Shown here: in pieces, positions 46,664-55,408 of the stretch
Layout of the letters: each line of letters begins with the position of its first letter
Position numbering within the stretch: the first letter of the stretch is position 1
Origin: Maritimibacter sp. DP1N21-5
GTDB taxonomy: Bacteria; Pseudomonadota; Alphaproteobacteria; Rhodobacterales; Rhodobacteraceae
Assembly (NCBI RefSeq): GCF_019218295.1
Contig: NZ_JAHUZF010000007.1
Span: forward strand, 204,411 to 268,410
Reading direction: 5' to 3'
DNA length: 64,000 bases
Notes under the pieces: model-generated
What the model was told of the DNA's origin: nothing
Databases searched by the model: none
Seen by the model: the letters and a program-made list of their open reading frames with translations, nothing else
Position numbers and translations under genes: made by a program

Positions 46664-47445
46664 TGAAACTGACCAACCGTCTGCTTGGCATCCTTGCCGA
46701 AGCCTGGCTGCCCGTCGCGCTCATCGCGCTGTGGTGGCTGGCCTCCGCCGGATCGACCTCGCTCTACTTTCCGCCGCTCGCCGAGATCGTCTCGGTCGGG
46801 GTCCGCGACATCACCGAGGGGCCGCTTCTGTCCTATGCGGCTTTTTCCCTGACCAACCTCGCCGCCGGGCTGGCCATCGCCATCGTGGTGGGCGTGGTGG
46901 CGGGCGTGATCCTCGGATCTTCGCAGCGTCTGCGCGACGCCGTGAACCCCTATCTTCAATTCATCCGCTCGGTGCCGCAGGTTGCGCTGGTTCCGCTGAT
47001 CATCGGCGCGCTGGGGATCGGCGCCCTGCCCAAGATCTGGTCGATCAGTTTCGCCTGCGTCTGGCCGGTGCTTCTCAACACCATCGACGGGGTCAAGGGG
47101 ATCGACACGGCGCTGACCGACTTCTCGAAGTCTTACCGTCTGTCGAAACGCACCCATGTGCTCGACATGGTGCTGCCCGCCGCCCTTCCGCAGATCGTGC
47201 CGGGCGTACGCACCGCGCTCGCCATCGGCGTGATCGTCATGGTGGTGAGCGAAATCTACGGCGCCGACAGCGGGCTGGGCTATTACATCCTGCAATCGGG
47301 CCGGAACTTCGCGGTGGCCGAGACATGGGCGGGGACCATTCTGGTCGGGCTGCTCGGATACCTGCTCAGCCGCCTCTTCGAAATCTTCGAACACTTTGCC
47401 CTGAGATGGCACCGCGAAAGCTCGGCCCAGGCCCGGCGCGGATGA
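46663..47445 (+). CDS. ABC transporter permease (SsuC/TauC-like)
   Basis: 260 residues; start overlaps the previous stop (TGATG). Six helices and the loop GIDTALTDFSKSYRLSKRTH with MVLPAALPQIVPGVRTALAI. Probable heterodimeric permease with the upstream gene. Confidence 0.88.
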   Translation: MKLTNRLLGILAEAWLPVALIALWWLASAGSTSLYFPPLAEIVSVGVRDITEGPLLSYAAFSLTNLAAGLAIAIVVGVVAGVILGSSQRLRDAVNPYLQFIRSVPQVALVPLIIGALGIGALPKIWSISFACVWPVLLNTIDGVKGIDTALTDFSKSYRLSKRTHVLDMVLPAALPQIVPGVRTALAIGVIVMVVSEIYGADSGLGYYILQSGRNFAVAETWAGTILVGLLGYLLSRLFEIFEHFALRWHRESSAQARRG

Positions 47446-47467
47446 TGACATGACAAAGGAAAAACCG

Positions 47468-48301
47468 ATGAACACCGTGACCAAATCCCTGACCCGCACT
47501 GCCGCAGACGCGACCCCGGCCACCCCGGCGCTCGAAGCGCGCGAGGTCGAGGTCACTTACCGCGCCGGCGCCTTTGCCAAGACGGTGCTCAAGGGCCTGA
47601 ACGTCACCGTGAACCCCGGCGAATTCGTCTGCATCGTGGGTCCCTCGGGCGTCGGCAAGACGACATTGCTGCGCTGCCTGTCGGGCCTCCTGCGTCCCAC
47701 GGCGGGCGAGGTCCGCGTGGTCGGGCGCACCGTCGTCGCGCCTCCCGAAGAGATCGCGGTCGTCTTTCAGGACTACAGCCGGTCGCTCCTGCCGTGGATG
47801 AATGCGCTCAAGAACGTGGCCCTGCCGCTCAAGGGTCGGGGCGTGTCAAAGGCCAAGCGCGAAGCCAAGGCGCGCGAGGTGCTCGCGACCGTGGGGCTGG
47901 GCGATGCGGCCGAGAAATACCCCTGGCAACTGTCAGGCGGGATGCAGCAGCGCGTCGCCATCGCCCGTGCGCTCGCCTATGACGCGCGGATCCTCGTGAT
48001 GGACGAACCCTTTGCCTCGGTCGATGCGCAGACACGGTTCGAGCTTGAGGATCTGGTGCTCGAGCTGCGCGACAGGCTTGGCATCTGCGTCGTGCTCGTG
48101 ACCCATGATATCGACGAGGCAGTCTATCTCTCGGACCGGGTGGTTGTGCTGGCCAATTCGCCCGCCTCGGTGATCGACACGGTCGAGATCGACCTGCCGT
48201 TCCCGCGCGACCAGATCGCGACCAAGAGCCTGCACGCTTTCGCCGATTTCCGGGGGCGTATTCTGGGCGAGATCCTGCAATCGCGGGCGCAGGGGAAATG
48301 A
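47468..48301 (+). CDS. ABC transporter ATPase (SsuB/TauB-like)
   Basis: 277 residues with Walker A GPSGVGKTTLLRCLSGLL, signature QLSGGMQQRVAIARALA, Walker B ILVMDEPFASVDAQT and VTHDIDEAVYLSDRVVVL. The ATG at 47468 has AAAGGAAAAACC before it; an in-frame ATG six codons upstream (47450) has none. Overlaps the MmgE/PrpD start by 4 bp. Confidence 0.92.
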   Translation: MNTVTKSLTRTAADATPATPALEAREVEVTYRAGAFAKTVLKGLNVTVNPGEFVCIVGPSGVGKTTLLRCLSGLLRPTAGEVRVVGRTVVAPPEEIAVVFQDYSRSLLPWMNALKNVALPLKGRGVSKAKREAKAREVLATVGLGDAAEKYPWQLSGGMQQRVAIARALAYDARILVMDEPFASVDAQTRFELEDLVLELRDRLGICVVLVTHDIDEAVYLSDRVVVLANSPASVIDTVEIDLPFPRDQIATKSLHAFADFRGRILGEILQSRAQGK

Positions 48302-49671
48302 CGGGTTCCGTCGATCTGCGCCCCACGCTGACCGCGCTCGTCGATCACGCGCTGTCCGTCCGGCCCGAGGACCTGCCGCGCGAGGCGATAGAGGCCGCTA
48401 GGGCGCGGCTCACCGATGTGGTCGGCTGCGCGCTGGGGGGGATCAGGGCCGACGGCAACGCGGGTCTCCTCGACCTCATGCTGGCGCAGGGCGGAGCGGG
48501 GCAATCGCGGGTCATCGGCACGCCGCATCGGCTGCCCGCGATCAATGCCGCCATGGTCAATGCGGTCTTTGCCCGGTCCTTCGACTACGAGGTGATGACG
48601 GTCCGGTATTATGACGAGCTGATCCCGTCGCACCATGCCGGGACCACGATACCCACGGCGCTGGCCGCTGCTGATCACGTCGGTGCCTCCGGGGCCGAGC
48701 TGCTGGCGGCAATCGTTCTGGGCGACGACCTCGCCGCCCGGCTGCTCATCGCCTCGGGGCTCGATTTCGGGCAGGGCTGGGACGGTTCGTCGGTCTACTC
48801 GGCCCCCGGCGCGGCACTGGCGGCGGCGCGGCTTTACGGTCTGGACCGGGACCAGACGATCCACGCCATCGGGCTGACCGTGGCGCAGATTTCGCATACC
48901 ATTCAGGATCTTTACGACGGCGCGATGGGCTTCAAGCTGTCGCAGGGAACGGCGGCGCGCAATGCGTTGACGGCGGTGGAACTGGCCCGCGCCGGCTGGG
49001 TCGGGATGACCGACCCGCTGGCGGCGCGGTTCGGCTTTTTCGCGACCTATACGGCGGGTTGTTCCCGGCCCGAGGTTCTGAGCGAGGCCCTCGGGACCGA
49101 CTATTTCGCCGAAGCGCATTTCAAGCGGTATTCGTCCTGCATGGCCACGCACAACGGCATCGAGGCGGCGCTCGCGCTTCATGAGGCGCATGACTTCGAC
49201 CCCGCGACCATCGAGCGGCTGACCGTCCGCGTGCCCGCCGCGCGGATGGGCAATTTCTGTAACAAACCCTTCACGCCCCGCGCCTTCCCCCATTGCGATG
49301 CGATCTTCAGCTACACCTTCCCGGTCTCTGTCGCCCTGCAAACCGGGTCGGTGCAACCCGATGCATACCTGCGTGGTGCCGAAGGCTGGGCCTTGGGGCA
49401 ACGCCTGACTGACCGCGCCTCGGTCGCGCCGCTGCCCGATGGGCGCATGGGGGCTGAAGTTGAGATTGCTCTGACGGATGGGCGCGTGTTGTCCGCGGCG
49501 AACGACCGGCTGTCTGCCGATCCGCGTTTCGGCGGCTATGACCCGGCGATCGCAGCGGCCAAGTTCCGCGCACAGGCCGCCCCTGTTCAAGGCCCCGACC
49601 GCGCCGATCAAATGATGGCGAGCTTACGGTCGGTCGCGGCAGCAAACTCGGTCGCCGACCTTACATTTTGA
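48298..49671 (+). CDS. MmgE/PrpD family protein
   Basis: 457 residues of the 2-methylcitrate dehydratase/immune-responsive-gene fold: ARLTDVVGCALGGIRADGNA, INAAMVNAVFARSFDYEVM, SHHAGTTIPTALAAAD, FKRYSSCMATHNGIEAALAL. Many members are uncharacterised dehydratases/decarboxylases; no prpBC is present, so methylcitrate is unlikely. Coupled to the importer ATPase, suggesting it acts on the imported compound. Confidence 0.88.
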   Translation: MTGSVDLRPTLTALVDHALSVRPEDLPREAIEAARARLTDVVGCALGGIRADGNAGLLDLMLAQGGAGQSRVIGTPHRLPAINAAMVNAVFARSFDYEVMTVRYYDELIPSHHAGTTIPTALAAADHVGASGAELLAAIVLGDDLAARLLIASGLDFGQGWDGSSVYSAPGAALAAARLYGLDRDQTIHAIGLTVAQISHTIQDLYDGAMGFKLSQGTAARNALTAVELARAGWVGMTDPLAARFGFFATYTAGCSRPEVLSEALGTDYFAEAHFKRYSSCMATHNGIEAALALHEAHDFDPATIERLTVRVPAARMGNFCNKPFTPRAFPHCDAIFSYTFPVSVALQTGSVQPDAYLRGAEGWALGQRLTDRASVAPLPDGRMGAEVEIALTDGRVLSAANDRLSADPRFGGYDPAIAAAKFRAQAAPVQGPDRADQMMASLRSVAAANSVADLTF

Positions 49672-49730
49672 ACCAAGACAAGCCGGGTCCTGAAACCCTG
49701 CGCAAATGATATCCGATAGGAGGAATGAAC

Positions 49731-51176
49731 ATGAAAATCGACATGCTGATCGACGGGCAACCGGTTGGGGCGAAAAGCGGCAAGACCTATGAGCGGATCG
49801 ACCCGTTCACGGGCGAGGTGGCGACGGTGGCGGCTGCGGCGACGGCCGAGGACGTGCCGGCCATCGTGGCCTCGGCCGAGGCGGGATTTGCCGAGTGGTC
49901 CAAGATGGGGCCGAATGCGCGACGGACTGTCCTGAACAAGGCCGCCGACATCCTCGAAGTCAAGACCGACGACTTCATCAAGCTGGTGATCGCGGAAACC
50001 GGCGCGACCGGCCCCTGGGGCGGATTCAACGTGCATTTCGCAGCGAGCATCCTGCGCGAGGCGGCCTCTATGACGACCCAGATCGCGGGCGAGATCATTC
50101 CCTCGGACAAGCCGGGCACCCTGGCCATGGGCCAGCGCAAACCGCATGGCGTCTGCCTTGGCATCGCGCCGTGGAACGCCCCGGTGATCCTCGGGGTTCG
50201 CGCCATCGCGATGCCTCTGGCCTGTGGTAACGCGGTTATTCTGAAGGCGTCGGAAAGCTGCCCAGGCACGCACCGCCTGATCGGCGACGTGCTTGCCGAG
50301 GCCGGCCTGCCCAAGGGCGCGCTGAACGTCGTGACCAACGCCCCCGAGGATGCCCCTGCATTGGTCGAGGCGCTCATTGCGAATGATACGGTCAAGCACG
50401 TGAACTTTACCGGCTCTACCGGTGTCGGTCGGATCATCGGTCGGCTCGCGGGTGAAAACCTGAAACCCGTGCTGCTGGAACTGGGCGGCAAGGCGCCGCT
50501 TGTCGTACTTGACGATGCCGATCTGGACGGTGCCGTGAACGCAGCGGTATTTGGATCTTTCATGAACCAAGGCCAGATTTGCATGTCGACCGAGCGCATC
50601 ATTGTTGATGAGAAAATTGCCGACGCCTTTGTCGACAAGCTGGCTGAGCGCGCGGCGAAACTGCCGTATGGCGATCCGCGTGGGAAGGTCGTTCTGGGCT
50701 CTCTCATCAACGAAGCCGCCGCTATCAAGATCGAGGAGCTGGTGGCCGACGCTAAGTCCAAAGGCGCAACGCTGCGGGCAGGAGGCGCGCGTGAAGGTGC
50801 GGTGGTCCCCGCCGGTGTGCTCGACGGCGTGAGAGCGGACATGCGCATCTACTCGGAAGAGAGCTTCGGTCCGGTCAAGTCCATTATTCGCGTTTCGGGC
50901 GATGAAGAGGCTGTGCGGGTCGCGAATGACACCGAATATGGCCTGTCATCGGCGGTCCATGGCGGTGACCTAAAGCGAGCGATGGCGGTGGCCGAAGCAA
51001 TTAAGTCGGGGATCTGCCACATCAACGGTCCCACCGTCGGCGACGAAGCCCAGATGCCATTTGGCGGGGTGAAAGCATCTGGTCACGGTCGTTTCGGTGG
51101 CCGGGCGGGGATTGAAGCCTTTACAGAACAGAGGTGGGTCACGATCGAAGATCCTCATCAGCATTATCCGATTTGA
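49731..51176 (+). CDS. Aldehyde dehydrogenase, aromatic-aldehyde (vanillin/salicylaldehyde)-like
   Basis: 481 residues. NAD motif FTGSTGVGRIIGRLAG, general-base Glu in LELGGKAPLVVLDDADL, catalytic Cys in NQGQICMSTERI. Its GTNP-less aromatic-type N-region (IAPWNAPVILGVRAIAMPLA) resembles vanillin/salicylaldehyde dehydrogenases. It could oxidise the aldehyde produced by the carotenoid/lignostilbene oxygenase. AGGAGG is better spaced to ATG 49731 than to the ATG at 49725. Last gene of the importer operon. Confidence 0.88.
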   Translation: MKIDMLIDGQPVGAKSGKTYERIDPFTGEVATVAAAATAEDVPAIVASAEAGFAEWSKMGPNARRTVLNKAADILEVKTDDFIKLVIAETGATGPWGGFNVHFAASILREAASMTTQIAGEIIPSDKPGTLAMGQRKPHGVCLGIAPWNAPVILGVRAIAMPLACGNAVILKASESCPGTHRLIGDVLAEAGLPKGALNVVTNAPEDAPALVEALIANDTVKHVNFTGSTGVGRIIGRLAGENLKPVLLELGGKAPLVVLDDADLDGAVNAAVFGSFMNQGQICMSTERIIVDEKIADAFVDKLAERAAKLPYGDPRGKVVLGSLINEAAAIKIEELVADAKSKGATLRAGGAREGAVVPAGVLDGVRADMRIYSEESFGPVKSIIRVSGDEEAVRVANDTEYGLSSAVHGGDLKRAMAVAEAIKSGICHINGPTVGDEAQMPFGGVKASGHGRFGGRAGIEAFTEQRWVTIEDPHQHYPI

Positions 51177-51249
51177 TCACGAAACGCGGGCACATTCTAA
51201 ACTGGGTTGCGACAAATCCCTATCTTCTTGGAAAGCAAAGAGACGGAAG

Positions 51250-52050
51250 ATGGCCCACTCGGAATTGGATCTGGTCGAACGGCGCGGGATCGAGGACATG
51301 CTGAACGCGAAGATGCCGATCCGGTAAATCGCGGAAGAACTCGGACGGCACCGGTCAACCATCTACCTCGAGATCAAGCGGAACGGCTCTGTTGACGAGG
51401 AGCTGCCGTATCTCGGCGGTTACTACGGAATGGTGGCCCGGAAATCGGCCACCGATCGACGCGCCAGACGGCGCAAGCTCGCTCGGTATCCAGATTTGCG
51501 CCAGTCAGTGATCACGCAGTTGCAGGTTGGCTGGTCTCCAGAGCAGATTGCGGGACGCCTGACATTCGAAGGTCAGACTATGCGCGTCAGTCACGAGAAG
51601 ATCTACGCTTTCGTTTACGGTCCGGACGGCCAGTTCGAAGAACTCGCGCGGCATCTTCCCACGCGGCGGAAAAAGCGTCAGCCGCGTTACGCCCGCAGGC
51701 CGCGAGGTTTGGTTTTCCCGCCAGAAAGGTCAATCTACCAGCGTCCCGGATTACGTGAACACCCGCGAGACGTTCGGGGACTGGGAAGGTGATCTGATGA
51801 TCTTCGAGCGCGCCTAGACAACGGGAGCATCGCCTCGCTGGTCGAGCGCTAGACCCGCTTCGCCGTCCTGTTTCGCAACAACGATCGGAGCACTACGCAT
51901 CTGATGAACCGGCTCATGACGATGATGGAGCCCCTGCCCCAACCAGCGCGCCAGTTGATCACCTTCGACCGGGGGATCACCTCGTCGACTTACGCTCGAT
52001 TAAGTCGCGAACACCTGAGAAAAGCGGCTAGCGCGTTGGAGTTCGACTAG
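51250..52050 (+). pseudogene. Decayed IS30-family transposase joined to an integrase tail
   Basis: IS30 signatures remain in pieces: MLNAKM, EELGRHRSTIY, ELPYLGGYYGMVARKS, GWSPEQIAGRLTFEGQ, VSHEKIYAFVYGPDGQ, TFGDWEGDLMIFERA, TRFAVLFRNNDRSTTHLMNR. Damage includes an in-frame TAA at 51325, a frameshift near 51747, a TAG near 51820 with another frame change, and one more TAG. After LITFDRG the IS30 C-terminus, with the last catalytic residue, is lost. The frame runs on as TYARLSREHLRKAASALEF before TAG, which looks like the end of a phage-type tyrosine integrase. No intact inverted repeats recognised. Confidence 0.75.
51988..52050 (+). mobile_element. C-terminal remnant of a tyrosine integrase
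   Basis: YARLSREHLRKAASALEF closely resembles the conserved end of XerC/phage-type integrases (the catalytic Tyr region, typically YAHLSPEHLRDAV). It ends 82 bp from the tRNA-Pro 3' fragment, the position expected of an integrase belonging to an element in that tRNA. Only about 20 codons remain. Confidence 0.5.
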
Positions 52051-52084
52051 GCGCAGGTTCATTGAACCAAGGAGCACAGTCTTA

Positions 52085-52111
52085 CAAACAACAAAGGCGC
52101 CCGAAGGCGCC
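52085..52111 (-). terminator. Rho-independent terminator of the tRNA-Pro gene
   Basis: On the minus strand GGCGCC-TTCG-GGCGCC (52111-52096) is followed by TTTGTTGTTTG, a classical intrinsic terminator with a UUCG loop, 20 bp past the tRNA CCA end. Confidence 0.85.
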
Positions 52112-52131
52112 CTGTTTCTCAGTGCTCTAAT

Positions 52132-52176
52132 TGGTCGGAGCGAGAGGATTCGAACCTCCGGCCCCTGCCTCCCGAA
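52132..52176 (-). tRNA. 3' half of tRNA-Pro(CGG): att site remnant
   Basis: Reading the minus strand: anticodon loop TTCGGGA (anticodon CGG, complement of 52172-52174), stem GGCAG, variable region, T-arm GGAGG-TTCGAAT-CCTCT, acceptor CGCTCCG, A and CCA. The 5' half is missing: upstream bases do not give the expected CTGCC stem or D-arm. This is the displaced 3' fragment left when an element integrates at the anticodon loop of a tRNA gene. The intact tRNA should lie at the other end of the island, to the right. Confidence 0.88.
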
Positions 52177-52282
52177 GACATTTCTGGCGGACAGGAAGCA
52201 GGAAAATTAGGGGTTTCAGCTTCGCAATGCCCCTAAGAAGTGCGCCTTGCGGCCAGATAACTGGGACGGTCCCCAGAAACGG
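52177..52282. other. Spacer between att remnant and zorD
   Basis: 106 bp without a gene. Contains TTAGGGG...CCCCTAA (7-bp arms, 15-base loop) around 52208-52236, a candidate end of the zor transcript. Confidence 0.4.
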
Positions 52283-55200
52283 TCAGGGGATAGCGTATGA
52301 TCCATCCGGCCCCGGTTCGACCTGTTTCATTCCATCCCTGTCGAATTGCTCCTGCATGACAGCGTGCAAGGTCTTGCTGCCGTCTGATTTGACCCCGTCG
52401 TCCAGCGACCCCTGCAATCCATCCAGATCACCTTTCGTGTCACCCATAGGCCAAAGCGCTTGGTTCGCCATTCGCCTTTTCCTCTGCATAAGCGATTGTA
52501 GGAGGCAGTCGAAAGACTGTGCGCCGTAGCCTCGGTGGATCGCCAAGGGGACATGAACTTCGACCGGACGTTGTTGACCAATGCGGTGCACGCGATCATT
52601 GCACTGTTCTTCGACGGCCGGGTTCCACCATCTGGAGAGGTGGATCACATGCGTCGCCGCGGTCAGAGTCAGGCCCGTTCCAGCCGCCTTCGGACCCAAG
52701 ACCAAGAGATCAAACCCATCATCCGCCATGAGGTGGCGTTGAAACCGGTTGACGATTGCTTGTCTCTTATTGATGGGCGTATCCCCATTGATGACGTCGA
52801 CTTGCTCCAGTGCGAAGTAGTATTTCACGAGCTCGACGAACTTGAACTGCATGTCGCGGTTCTCGATGAACACAAGCGCTCTCTCGCCCCGTTGCGCGAT
52901 CTTCCGCAGGATCTCCATCGTTTTTGACAATCGCACGCTCATCCGGGTGAACTCGTCCGGGTCACTTTGAGAGGCCGCGTTTGGGTGAACGGACACGGAC
53001 CTGATATGCTGGAGCATCTTCAGGGCCGCGCCCGCGCCTCCGGCAGCCAACTTCGCCCTTGCCACATCATAGGTCGTCGCCTGAATTTCGGGCATGAAAC
53101 CCGGGTGCAGTCGGCGGGTTTTTGAGGGCAAATCTTTGGCCACATCATCCTTCAGGCGCCGGATGCCAAGAGGCGCATAACCAGACTGCGGCTTGAACAC
53201 GCGCGCGTGCAGATCGGTCATATTGTCTTCGTTTGGCACGCCATATGCGTCGCGGAAGGCGCGGCCAGATCCAAGATAGCCCGGTGCGATCCGATCCATG
53301 ACGGTCCAGAGATCCATCGTGCTGTTCTCGATCGGCGTCCCGGTCAGGCCAAGCCGAAAATCAGCATTCATCGCTTCCGCTGCTTTCGACGCGATGGTGT
53401 CCTTGTTCTTGATGTTCTGGATCTCGTCCATGACCATAGCCGCGAAGCGGATACTTCCCAGCGAGTGCTGATAATTCGCGAGTGTGGTGTAGGTCGTCAG
53501 GATCCAGAACCTGTCGGCGCGCCCTTCCTCGATGGCTTCGTCGAGCCAGTCGAGATCAAGGTTCGGCAATCCCGATTGCGTCTCTTTTCCTCTCGACCCA
53601 CGCTTCTTGAAGCCAGCGAGGTGGCTCCCATAGAGCCGGATACATTGCCCGAATTTTCGCTTCGTGACATGGGTTTCGACTTCGGCTTCCCAGTTACGCA
53701 GGAGCGACGTCGGCGCGACCACCAAAATAGGGCGGCGATGATTTTCCGGGCCTTCGCGCATGTTGCCCTGTAGCCAGTTCAGAAACGTGATGGTCTGGAG
53801 CGTCTTTCCGAGCCCCTGTTCGTCAGCGTTCAGGATCCCTGGTAACCCTTGTTTCCAAGCTTGAGTTGACCAATCGAAGCTCTCAACTTGGTGGAGTCGC
53901 AGGGGCGTCGTAATGCTCTCGGGCACGGTCGCCGGGATGACTGCGATCCGCGGTGCAAGACGTGCGTGCCACGCGACCTCGTCATAGTTGTCCAAAGTAT
54001 CGAGGATGATTGGACCATCGGCAGCCCCGGTTTCCTCTTCCTCTTGCGCTCCCGCCTCACGACGCTCCTCGCGTGCGTCCAATTCGGCATTCAAGGCGAC
54101 AACGCGCTCTGGTGTTGCTTCTACGGGGTGCCCCGCAACATCGACAGCCTCTGCGGTCCCCGCCTTAAGCGTGCGCTCCATCTCGACGACGACGCCTCTC
54201 AAGGCGTCATCGTCCATCCCTTCGATGGCCTCCAGAACAGCACTGGTAAAAACCTCGGGCAGCCACGCTGTCCCACTGCTTTCATATGCTTGTGCTGGCT
54301 TGACGTAGATCGTTGTGCCCAGCACGCGGTCGGAATATTCACGTGTCTCCACAAAAGCGGGTGCCGCGATACTCTCAATGAGCTCCTCCTGCTCGGCAGG
54401 GTCCAATTCTTTGAAATCGGCAGAACGCTCCAGGTGCTTTGTGACCGCTTCGGTGATGAATGCTCGAGGGTTCTGAATAAAGGCACGCCGTTCCTCGCGA
54501 TCAGCATTCTGTGCGCGCACCATCTCCTCGAGAACCGGCGCCACGCTTTGGTCAACCACGAGATATGTATTGCCCTGCAACTGATATGCGGGGCGCGCGC
54601 CCCGACTCCTTAGCCGGAATTGAAACTCTGCAAGTTGTTCTCCAGACAGTTCCGAGTTGCTTTCCTGGACCTGGCCATCCGTCGGAGCCTCTGTGGCGAG
54701 CCGTTCAGAGGAAAACGGGATCACCTCGAATTGCCCAAGGCCCTTGTCAGGCGCGATGGAAAATTGGTTCGCAATACGGACAGTAAGGCCCTTCAGAAAC
54801 CCCGACATGGCCAGACCCGCCATTTCCCGGTTCTCGGGCATTTGGCTTGGGATTTGCGCGTCCGGCTCCAGCATACGCCGGAAATCGGCGAGCACACGCC
54901 ACCGTTCGTCTTCTCCCATCTTCCGGGTGTCGGAGTCCGCCAGATCGAGAGCCTGCTTGATCCACAAAGGCAGTCGCTTCGCGCCGCGAGACGTAGCGAG
55001 GATCGCACCAGTGCGTTTCGGTCTCACCGCCACACCATCCTCGCGCCAGATGTAGGACAGGCGGAAGTTGGTGGATGTGATCGACCCCTCGACATCGGTG
55101 CTCAACGTCAGGTGCAGATCCGGATCGAACCCGAGCGCCTTGGCCGCACCCGAGGTGAGCGCGGCGATAGCATCATGAGACGTCCGCAACTCTTGCTCAC

Positions 55201-55408
55201 CGATCGAAACGCTTCCCTCATGGGTGTCTTCCCACGCCCGCAACTCACCCAGAGCAAAAAGGATATCGCGATCCTGCTCACTCGGATGCGCAAAGGACCG
55301 TTCCTTTTCAGAGCGCATGAGCCGGCTCAGAATGCTTTTCTTGGCAGGCGGGAACATGACCGTGATGTCATCCACTCCGACGACGTGTTTGAAAGCACCT
55401 TCAGACAT
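52283..55408 (-). CDS. zorD: ZorD: SNF2-type helicase/nuclease-associated effector of Zorya
   Basis: 1041 residues. An N-terminal region of about 500 residues specific to ZorD precedes an SNF2/SWI helicase core: Walker A NADEQGLGKTLQTITF (about 528), Walker B VMDEIQNIKN (about 660), GLTGTPIENS (about 688), and motifs V-VI GLTLTAATHVIHLSRWWNP and RVHRIGQQRPVEV near 930-965. In type I Zorya, ZorD degrades or binds phage DNA after the ZorAB sensor fires. The start overlaps zorC by 8 bp. All ATPase motifs are intact. Confidence 0.92.
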   Translation of the reverse strand: MSEGAFKHVVGVDDITVMFPPAKKSILSRLMRSEKERSFAHPSEQDRDILFALGELRAWEDTHEGSVSIGEQELRTSHDAIAALTSGAAKALGFDPDLHLTLSTDVEGSITSTNFRLSYIWREDGVAVRPKRTGAILATSRGAKRLPLWIKQALDLADSDTRKMGEDERWRVLADFRRMLEPDAQIPSQMPENREMAGLAMSGFLKGLTVRIANQFSIAPDKGLGQFEVIPFSSERLATEAPTDGQVQESNSELSGEQLAEFQFRLRSRGARPAYQLQGNTYLVVDQSVAPVLEEMVRAQNADREERRAFIQNPRAFITEAVTKHLERSADFKELDPAEQEELIESIAAPAFVETREYSDRVLGTTIYVKPAQAYESSGTAWLPEVFTSAVLEAIEGMDDDALRGVVVEMERTLKAGTAEAVDVAGHPVEATPERVVALNAELDAREERREAGAQEEEETGAADGPIILDTLDNYDEVAWHARLAPRIAVIPATVPESITTPLRLHQVESFDWSTQAWKQGLPGILNADEQGLGKTLQTITFLNWLQGNMREGPENHRRPILVVAPTSLLRNWEAEVETHVTKRKFGQCIRLYGSHLAGFKKRGSRGKETQSGLPNLDLDWLDEAIEEGRADRFWILTTYTTLANYQHSLGSIRFAAMVMDEIQNIKNKDTIASKAAEAMNADFRLGLTGTPIENSTMDLWTVMDRIAPGYLGSGRAFRDAYGVPNEDNMTDLHARVFKPQSGYAPLGIRRLKDDVAKDLPSKTRRLHPGFMPEIQATTYDVARAKLAAGGAGAALKMLQHIRSVSVHPNAASQSDPDEFTRMSVRLSKTMEILRKIAQRGERALVFIENRDMQFKFVELVKYYFALEQVDVINGDTPINKRQAIVNRFQRHLMADDGFDLLVLGPKAAGTGLTLTAATHVIHLSRWWNPAVEEQCNDRVHRIGQQRPVEVHVPLAIHRGYGAQSFDCLLQSLMQRKRRMANQALWPMGDTKGDLDGLQGSLDDGVKSDGSKTLHAVMQEQFDRDGMKQVEPGPDGSYAIP

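Noticed and set aside
52131..52529. 133-codon open frame over the tRNA fragment and zorD end
   Set aside because: Begins inside the tRNA-Pro 3' half and runs antisense to zorD; the RGFEPPAP-type start is the well-known mistranslation of a tRNA T-arm.
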